DNA of 38,291 nucleotides from Alphaproteobacteria bacterium (GTDB lineage Bacteria; Pseudomonadota; Alphaproteobacteria; Bin95). The stretch spans positions 1-38,291 of the forward strand of contig JAJDYL010000111.1 in assembly GCA_022825195.1 (NCBI GenBank), given 5' to 3'. Numbering within the stretch: the first letter of the stretch is position 1; each line of letters begins with the position of its first letter. Position numbers and translations under genes: made by a program. The notes beneath the pieces were generated by a model that was not told the origin of the DNA, searched no databases, and worked only from the letters and a program-made list of their open reading frames with translations. Shown here piece by piece: positions 33,513-38,291 of the stretch.

Positions 33513-34229
33513 CTACTGAATAATCGTCGATGCCTCGCAGCCAGTCAACGCGCGGGCGAAAGAGCCGGCATTATGCAGCGAAAAGACGAGGATCGGAATG
33601 CGGTTGTCGCGCGCCAGCGCTACGGCGGCCGCATCCATAACCTTGAGGTCGCGTTCCAGAACTTCCTTGTAGGTCAGCGCGTCGTAGCGCTTCGCTTCGG
33701 GATCCTGTTTCGGGTCGGCGGAATAGACGCCGTCCACCTTGGTCGCCTTGAGAACCGCGTCGCAGCCGAGCTCGCTCGCCCGCAATATTGCAGCGGAGTC
33801 CGTTGTGAAGAACGGATTGCCGGTGCCACCGGCCAGAACCAGAACCCGGCCGCGGCGAAGATGGCGTTCGGCGCGCTCACGGATGAATTGTTCGCAGACC
33901 GTATGCATCGGGATTGCGCTCTGAACGCGGGCCACGACCCCGGCATCCTCCAGCGCACCCCGCAGCGCAAGCGCGTTGATGACCGTGGCAAGCATGCCCA
34001 TATTGTCGCCGGCGACCCGTCCGACGCCGATCTTGGAAGAATTCACGCCCCGGAAGATATTTCCGCCGCCGACAACTACAGCGACCTCGACGCCGATTGC
34101 CCGGGCTTCCGCGATGTCCGCCGCTATGCGACGCATTGTCGATGGCGCGATGCCGAATTCCTCGCCGCCCATCAGCGCCTCGCCGGAGACCTTGAGCAAC
34201 ACGCGGCGAAAGCGGGGTTCTTCGGCCAT
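33513..34229 (-). CDS. pyrH: UMP kinase
   Basis: PyrH phosphorylates UMP to UDP in pyrimidine synthesis and in bacteria is a hexamer of the amino acid kinase fold. The 238-residue protein shows LLKVSGEALMG, VVVGGGNIFRG, the MGMLATVINALALR helix, VLAGGTGNPFFTTDSAA and DAVLKATKVDGVYSADP. All are intact. It lies 24 bases after tsf and before frr, the conserved order. Confidence 0.95.
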   Translation of the reverse strand: MAEEPRFRRVLLKVSGEALMGGEEFGIAPSTMRRIAADIAEARAIGVEVAVVVGGGNIFRGVNSSKIGVGRVAGDNMGMLATVINALALRGALEDAGVVARVQSAIPMHTVCEQFIRERAERHLRRGRVLVLAGGTGNPFFTTDSAAILRASELGCDAVLKATKVDGVYSADPKQDPEAKRYDALTYKEVLERDLKVMDAAAVALARDNRIPILVFSLHNAGSFARALTGCEASTIIQ

Positions 34230-34253
34230 GAATTCTCCCGTCGGAGACCGCTG

Positions 34254-35174
34254 TCAGTCCCCGAGCGTCTGGGCTACCTCTGCGGCGAAGTCCTTTTCTT
34301 CGCGCTCCACGCCCTCGCCGAGCGCAAAGCGTACGAAACCGGTGCAGGCAACCGGGGCGCCGATATCCTTCGCCGCTTCCTCCAGGACTTTGCCTACCGA
34401 CTTGTCGGTATCCATGATGAAGGCCTGTTCGGCGAGCACGACCTCTTCGTAATATTTTCTCATCCGCCCTTCCACCATCTTCTCGATGACATGGTCGGGC
34501 CGGCCGGACGCCCTGGCCTGGTCCACGAGGATGGCGCGTTCGCGTTCGACCGTGGTCTCGTCCACATCTCCGCGGCCGACCCAGCGGGGGTTGGCCGAGG
34601 TGACATGCATGGCGATCTGCTTGCCGAGCGCGGCCAGCTTCTCCTTGTCGCCCGACGACTCGAGGCCGACCAGGACGCCGATCTTGCCGAGGCCCGGCGC
34701 CGCCGCGCTGTGCATGTAACCCGCAACGACGCCGTCTCCGACCTTGATCTTGGCGTACCGGCGGAGGTTCATGTTCTCGCCGATGGTGGCGATCAGCCCC
34801 GTGACATACTCGTCGGCCGTCTGCCCCTCGATCTCGCTTCCCCTGAGGGTGTCCAGGCCGCCCTCGACGGTGAGGCCGAGCGCCGCCAGATTCGCGACCG
34901 CCGTCTGGAAGCCTTCATTGCGGGCGACGAAGTCGGTTTCAGAATTGAGTTCCACAAGCGCGCCGCGGCCCTCTTCCAGCGCCATGCCGATCAACCCCTC
35001 GGCGGCCGTACGGCCGGCCTTCTTTTGCGCTGCGGCCAGTCCCTTCTTTCGCAGCCAGTCGACGGCCGCCTCGACATCGGCGTCGTTTTCCGTCAGCGCC
35101 TTCTTGCAGTCCATCATCCCCGCGCCGGTCCGCTCGCGCAGATCCTTGACCAGCGCCGCCGTCACCTGAGCCAT
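34254..35174 (-). CDS. tsf: Elongation factor Ts
   Basis: EF-Ts releases GDP from EF-Tu. The 306-residue protein opens AQVTAALVKDLRERTGAGMMDCKKAL, with the EF-Tu-contacting TGAGMMDCK, and continues with VELNSETDFVARNE and IAMHVTSANPRWV. The start ATG at 35174 is 21 bases after the rpsB stop. It is full length. Confidence 0.95.
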   Translation of the reverse strand: MAQVTAALVKDLRERTGAGMMDCKKALTENDADVEAAVDWLRKKGLAAAQKKAGRTAAEGLIGMALEEGRGALVELNSETDFVARNEGFQTAVANLAALGLTVEGGLDTLRGSEIEGQTADEYVTGLIATIGENMNLRRYAKIKVGDGVVAGYMHSAAAPGLGKIGVLVGLESSGDKEKLAALGKQIAMHVTSANPRWVGRGDVDETTVERERAILVDQARASGRPDHVIEKMVEGRMRKYYEEVVLAEQAFIMDTDKSVGKVLEEAAKDIGAPVACTGFVRFALGEGVEREEKDFAAEVAQTLGD

Positions 35175-35195
35175 AGGTGTTCGTCCTTCTTGCGA

Positions 35196-36167
35196 TCAGT
35201 TCTTTTCGTCTTCACCGGCCGCCCCGGCGTCTTCGGCAGCCTGAGCGGCCGCCGGAACCTCCTCCGGCGCCGGCTCTTCAGCCGTGTCCGGGACGACTGC
35301 CGCGGCCTCGGCGGTCTCCGCCGCCGCGGCTACCTCGGCGACCTCCTCGGCAACCGGGATTTCGACGGCCTCTGCAGCCGGCGGAACCTCGACAGTCTCG
35401 GCAGAGCCGTCTTCCGGTTCGGCAACCGGCTCCTGGGGCGCCGTATCCAGCTCGCCGATATCCTGGCCGGAGGCCGTCATTTCCTGCTCGATGCCGTCCA
35501 GCACCGCGCTCGTGACGAGCTCGCAATAAAGCGAGATCGCCCGAATTGCGTCGTCATTGCCGGGAACCGGGAATTCGACGCCCTCGGGGTCGGAATTGCT
35601 GTCGAGCACGGCGACGACGGGGATATTCAGCTTGCGGGCCTCCGCAACGGCGATGTGTTCCTTGTTGGTGTCGATGACGAACAGGATGTCGGGCAGGCCT
35701 GCCATCTCCTTGATGCCGCCGAGAGTTTGCTCGAGCTTGTCGCGCTCGCGCTGGAGCTGCAGGAACTCCTTCTTCGTCAGGCCGACATTGTCCTGTGCAA
35801 GCTGCTCCTCGAGATCGCGCAACCGGTTGATCGAGTTGGAGATCGTCTTCCAGTTGGTCAGCATCCCGCCGAGCCAGCGGTGATTGACGAAATACTGCCC
35901 GCACTGGCGGGCGGACTCGGCCACCGTTTCCTGCGCCTGGCGCTTGGTGCCGACAAACAGCACGCGCCCGCCCTCGCCCACGACACGGGAGATCGTTTCC
36001 AGCGCCCGGTAGAGCATCGGGACCGTTTGCTGAAGGTCCATGATGTGGATGCCGTTGCGGATCCCGAAAATGTACGGCGCCATCCGGGGGTTCCAGCGCC
36101 GGGTGTGATGTCCGAAGTGGACACCGGCTTCCAGAAGCTGGCGCATGGTGAATGTGGGCACGGCCAT
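35196..36167 (-). CDS. rpsB: 30S ribosomal protein S2 with a long acidic tail
   Basis: S2 is a late-joining protein of the small subunit. Residues 1-232 are the normal S2 core ([55 protein letters not shown]). Residues 233-323 are an extra tail rich in Ala, Glu, Val and Pro with almost no basic residues, so the protein is 323 residues long against about 240-260 in many bacteria. Such tails occur in other alphaproteobacterial S2 proteins. The frame is open much further upstream, but the ATG at 36167 ([10 protein letters not shown]) has AAAGG/CGAG before it. It is the first gene of the long operon down to lpxI. Confidence 0.94.
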   Translation of the reverse strand: MAVPTFTMRQLLEAGVHFGHHTRRWNPRMAPYIFGIRNGIHIMDLQQTVPMLYRALETISRVVGEGGRVLFVGTKRQAQETVAESARQCGQYFVNHRWLGGMLTNWKTISNSINRLRDLEEQLAQDNVGLTKKEFLQLQRERDKLEQTLGGIKEMAGLPDILFVIDTNKEHIAVAEARKLNIPVVAVLDSNSDPEGVEFPVPGNDDAIRAISLYCELVTSAVLDGIEQEMTASGQDIGELDTAPQEPVAEPEDGSAETVEVPPAAEAVEIPVAEEVAEVAAAAETAEAAAVVPDTAEEPAPEEVPAAAQAAEDAGAAGEDEKN

Positions 36168-36274
36168 CGGCTCGCCTTTCTTGTTCCGGTTTGTCCTGAC
36201 ACGGGCCGTCGCCTTCCCTCGGGAAGGAACCGGACCGGCCTTGTCGGCCGCGGCCCGCGTGCGAAATCGCGCGC

Positions 36275-36303
36275 TGTTTACGCGCGCCCGCCCCGGAATG
36301 CAA
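36275..36303 (-). promoter_or_regulatory. rpsB: Candidate promoter for the rpsB operon
   Basis: On the minus strand TTGCAT (36298-36303) and TAAACA (36275-36280) are spaced by exactly 17 bases, about 110 bases before the rpsB start. Each hexamer matches the consensus at three positions. The spacer is the left arm of a perfect stem-loop. It is the only plausible site in the 167-base gap. The rest of the gap would be the untranslated leader, in which no known riboswitch is recognised. Confidence 0.3.
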
Positions 36304-36324
36304 GCTGCCGCTCCGGGGCGGGCG
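36285..36324. other. Perfect inverted repeat after the SDR gene
   Basis: CGCCCGCCCCGGA (36285-36297) and TCCGGGGCGGGCG (36312-36324) are exact inverted copies with a 14-base loop. The repeat lies 10 bases after the SDR stop on the minus strand and would form a very stable hairpin. It may end SDR transcription, but no T-run follows. It overlaps the candidate rpsB promoter. Confidence 0.5.
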
Positions 36325-36334
36325 GTATGCCGGG

Positions 36335-37123
36335 CTACACGACCGGGCTGCGGTTCCCGTCCACGTTGATTGCCGTTCCCGTGATGTACGAACCCGCATC
36401 GGAGGCCAGGAAACAGGCGATGTTGGCGAACTCCTCGGCCTCGCCGAAGCGCCCGAGCGGCACGCCCAGAGTGCCCGCCATCTCGCCGAGCCAGGTGTCG
36501 TAGTCGGCGTCGGGCGCGGTCGCGGCATGGCGGCGGACCCACTGGCCCGAGCGGATATAGCCCGTCAGCAGCGCGTTCACGAGCACGCCGTGCGGGGCGC
36601 CCTCGCCGGCCAGCACCTTGGTAAGCGCCATGCCCGCCGCCCGCGAAACGGCCGTGGGCGCGCTGCCGGCCTGCGGCGCCTTCGCGCCCACATTCAGCAC
36701 ATTGACGATCCGGCCCCAGCCGCGGGCCTTCATGTCCGGTAGCGCCAGCCGGCTCAGCCGGATCGCAGCGAACAGCTTGAGGTCGAGGTCGGCCTGCCAG
36801 GTCGCGTCGTCGATCTCCTCGAATTTGCCCGTCCGGGAGGTCCCGGCATTGTTGACCAGAATATCCACTGCGCCGAACCGCGCGACGGTATCGCGGTAGA
36901 TCCGTTCGCAATCTTCGACCCTGCTGACATCGGCGGAAAAGGCGGCCGCGCGACCGGGCGCAACCGCTTCGAGCGCGGTCTGCGCCTCGTCGAGCGGGCC
37001 CTGGCGGCGGGCGGCGATGGCGACCGACGCGCCGGCGTCCGCGAATTTCAGCGCCATCGCCCGGCCCATGCCGTCGCTGCCGCCGGTAATGAGCGCCGTG
37101 CGTCCTGTCATGGATATCTGCAT
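36335..37123 (-). CDS. Short-chain dehydrogenase/reductase family protein, catalytic Tyr/Lys replaced
   Basis: This is a 262-residue classical SDR fold. The nucleotide motif is TGGSDGMG (about 14-21), the structural motif NNAG is at about 91-94, and the C-terminal [20 protein letters not shown] is typical. The active-site segment that usually reads YxxSK is TAVSR, so the proton-donating Tyr and its Lys are missing, and the usual Ser about 13 residues before is also not obvious ([10 protein letters not shown]). It may be a divergent SDR subgroup with another mechanism, or a non-catalytic binder. The ATG at 37123 is the first start; another lies four codons on. It is 90 bases after the GNAT gene. 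Confidence 0.85.
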   Translation of the reverse strand: MQISMTGRTALITGGSDGMGRAMALKFADAGASVAIAARRQGPLDEAQTALEAVAPGRAAAFSADVSRVEDCERIYRDTVARFGAVDILVNNAGTSRTGKFEEIDDATWQADLDLKLFAAIRLSRLALPDMKARGWGRIVNVLNVGAKAPQAGSAPTAVSRAAGMALTKVLAGEGAPHGVLVNALLTGYIRSGQWVRRHAATAPDADYDTWLGEMAGTLGVPLGRFGEAEEFANIACFLASDAGSYITGTAINVDGNRSPVV

Positions 37124-37213
37124 GTTTGTCGTTCCCCGGTTCGGAAATATCTGTCGAAGGCCCGTCTAGAAGATTCTCGCGGCCCTGCGCAATGCGGCTC
37201 TTGGAAGCCGCTT

Positions 37214-37774
37214 TCAGCGGATGACGGGATGGTGCGCCGCGGCTTCCGGCGCTATCCGGCCGTCGAGCCTCGGGTCGGGTTCGACTTCGAAGCGCCGGCG
37301 CACCGCCCGGAAACCGCAGGACAGGTAGAAGGGAAGCGCCGCCGGATGGTCCATCGTACAGGTATGCAGCCAGACCTTGCGGACGCCCCCGCGCCAGGCC
37401 AATTCCAGCGCCGCCGACATCAGCTTGCGCCCCTCCCCGCGCCCGATCATGGACGGCACGAGCCCGAAAAACGCGATCTCGCACCTGCCTGCCTCGCGGA
37501 AGTCCAACTCGACGATGCTCTCCCGGTCCGGGCCGGAATAGAGCTCCACCAGCGGGTCGTGAAGGATCGCCGCCAGCGCTTCGTCCGCGAGGGAAAGGCG
37601 CGAGAACCAGAGCCAGTCTTCCCCCACCTCCCGAAACAGCGCCCTGTAGGCGTCCAGATCGGGGCTATGCCAGCGTACCAGTCCGGCGACCGGACCGGGG
37701 TCGGCGGGCGGCGCCGTCATCTCCAGGTCGGTGACGATGGCGGCGATATGCCCCGCCGGCACGTCCTGCATCAT
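37214..37774 (-). CDS. GNAT family N-acetyltransferase
   Basis: This 186-residue protein has the GNAT acetyl-CoA-binding motif A as [22 protein letters not shown] (the IGRGEGRKL loop) and the following [19 protein letters not shown], a typical motif B with N/D-H-P-x-A-x-x-x-Y-x-x-x-GF. The acceptor substrate is not predictable; the [20 protein letters not shown] region is seen in some members acting on small molecules. Its start (two consecutive ATG codons) overlaps the stop of the PIN-domain relic (TGATG), so it was translated with that toxin gene. Confidence 0.85.
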   Translation of the reverse strand: MMQDVPAGHIAAIVTDLEMTAPPADPGPVAGLVRWHSPDLDAYRALFREVGEDWLWFSRLSLADEALAAILHDPLVELYSGPDRESIVELDFREAGRCEIAFFGLVPSMIGRGEGRKLMSAALELAWRGGVRKVWLHTCTMDHPAALPFYLSCGFRAVRRRFEVEPDPRLDGRIAPEAAAHHPVIR

Positions 37775-38151
37775 GGCCCGGCCTCCTGCGAGGAGACTGC
37801 AAGCGGGTGGCCAGCGAGGAGACGATCGACGGTAAGCAGCTTCAGGCCTTCCTCCTGAGCCTGGACGAGCAGCAAGTCGTCGAACGGGTCCCTGTGGCCG
37901 AGCGGCGTCTCGAGGGCGCGGGCGGCGTGGCGTATCGTCATCGGCAGGAATGTCACGCCCTGGTTTTCCAGCACGGGAATGACATCGTTCGGGTCGAACC
38001 GGCTCTTGCGCTCGCCCGAAGCACGGCGCGCATTGAATTTGAGCCGCATCTCCCAGATCGACACTGCGCTTACGTAAAGCTGCGTCTCGCCTGACGCTAA
38101 TAGTCGGCGCCGAAAGTTCGCGAACTTTCCCGGCGCATCCATCAGGTCGTA
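37771..38151 (-). pseudogene. VapC-like PIN-domain toxin, N-terminus removed by IS
   Basis: PIN-domain RNases of VapC toxins need four acidic residues. Here SAVSIWEM (Glu), RDPFDDLLLVQA (Asp) and LLTVD (Asp) are present, but the N-terminal strand with its first Asp (the usual LLDTHxLLW) is missing. The recognisable gene begins at about DLMDAPGKF. Upstream sequence from 38152 is the IS end, and a TTG at 38175 inside the IS would add unrelated residues (IEFRVRLY). A shortened protein from the ATG near 38142 is possible but should be inactive. No VapB antitoxin gene is seen; it would have lain beyond the IS. Confidence 0.8.
38112..38129. repeat. 18-base perfect palindrome inside the PIN-domain relic
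   Basis: GAAAGTTCGCGAACTTTC reads the same on both strands. It lies in codons for GKFANFR near the start of the truncated vapC. Such a site could bind a dimeric regulator, though it may be a coincidence of coding. Confidence 0.5.
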
Positions 38152-38291
38152 GAGCCTGACTCGAAACTCGATCAAAGGTTACAAGGCCTTGCGAGCCTTC
38201 GTGTCGTGAGGCGTATGTGGGCGATGTCGAGCCAAGCTTGGCTGGAAGCGATGGATTTCTCCCAGTCTTTTGCCAGCCTGCGACAGCGCCC
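38152..38291 (-). mobile_element. IS5-family insertion sequence, transposase-end portion (partial)
   Basis: The tip GAGCCTGACTCGAAA starts at 38152 next to TA (38150-38151) and matches the left-edge tip GAGCCTGACCC at its first nine bases, as expected for the imperfect inverted ends of one element type. Inside, on the minus strand, lies the C-terminus of a transposase. The element continues beyond the right edge and disrupts the vapC-like gene. Confidence 0.75.
38172..38291 (-). CDS. IS5-family transposase, C-terminal fragment
   Basis: The minus strand encodes GRCRRLAKDWEKSIASSQAW, then LDIAHIRLTTRRLARPCNL and a stop at 38172-38174. The pattern RxRRLAKDxE...SxAW...A.IRL.TRRLAR is the typical end of IS5-family DDE transposases. 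Thirty-nine residues are visible. The stop lies 20 bases inside the IS end. Orientation is the same as the N-terminal fragment at the left edge. Confidence 0.75.
   Translation of the reverse strand, partial: GRCRRLAKDWEKSIASSQAWLDIAHIRLTTRRLARPCNL

Noticed and set aside
32910..36503. Open frame of 1197 codons on the plus strand
   Set aside because: It is antisense to frr, pyrH, tsf and rpsB, which are certain genes; the translation is low-complexity Arg/Leu/Asp/Gly sequence typical of a shadow.
1..38291. tRNA, rRNA or CRISPR arrays
   Set aside because: No cloverleaf-like sequence with a conserved T-loop, no rRNA core sequence and no regularly spaced direct repeat was noticed while reading.

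Overview
The window looks like a contig from a GC-rich alphaproteobacterium, plausibly of the Rhodospirillales type. The evidence is the gene order rpsB-tsf-pyrH-frr-uppS-cdsA-dxr-rseP-bamA-ompH-fabZ-lpxA-lpxI, a DUF4170 protein (a family known mainly from alphaproteobacteria), a fused TAXI-type TRAP permease and polyamine-type ABC genes. Both edges cut into IS5-family insertion sequences: the 5' end of a transposase gene lies at the left edge and the 3' end of one at the right edge, both on the minus strand. The window therefore probably ends where an assembler stopped at two copies of one repeat.

Region 1 (1-5926, minus strand) is a damaged defence cluster. In transcription order it holds a type III-like restriction subunit (Res), a HepT-type HEPN toxin, a DUF1828-like protein, a res relic, a small DUF2283 pair that resembles a toxin-antitoxin module, and a Mod methyltransferase cut off by the IS. 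The most interesting feature of the window is here. The Res polypeptide ends in a complete in-frame minimal nucleotidyltransferase (MntA-like antitoxin) domain, and the next gene, overlapping it by 8 bases, is the cognate HepT-like HEPN RNase with an RX4HXY motif. The antitoxin thus seems welded to the restriction enzyme, which could make the restriction subunit impossible to lose even after its methyltransferase was broken.

Region 2 (5996-12648, minus strand) holds an MprF/UPF0104-type membrane protein and an acyl-CoA metabolism cluster: a DUF35 OB-fold protein, a thiolase-like protein without the nucleophilic cysteine, an ADP-forming acyl-CoA synthetase, an acetolactate-synthase-like ThDP enzyme and DUF4170. 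Region 3 (12808-17479, plus strand) is a spermidine/putrescine-type ABC importer (ATPase, binding protein, two permeases) followed by an unlisted 57-residue membrane protein. Region 4 (17496-20806, minus strand) is a TAXI-TRAP importer (binding protein, then fused permease). Both binding-protein genes are followed by a strong stem-loop before the permease gene, which probably sets the binding protein in excess.

Region 5 (20960-24154, plus strand) has a YbjN-like protein, a PRISE-type reductase and a second Cys-less thiolase/DUF35 pair. Region 6 (24166-36167, minus strand) is the translation, isoprenoid and envelope block; its tight overlaps suggest one long operon from rpsB to lpxI. lpxD and lpxB, usual members of this block, are absent from it. 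Region 7 (36335-38151, minus strand) has a divergent SDR, a GNAT acetyltransferase and a VapC-like PIN toxin whose first strand and catalytic Asp were removed by the right-hand IS.

No tRNA, rRNA or CRISPR array was seen, and no gene-free stretch exceeds 300 bases. All function calls rest on motif recognition by eye; no database search was run.
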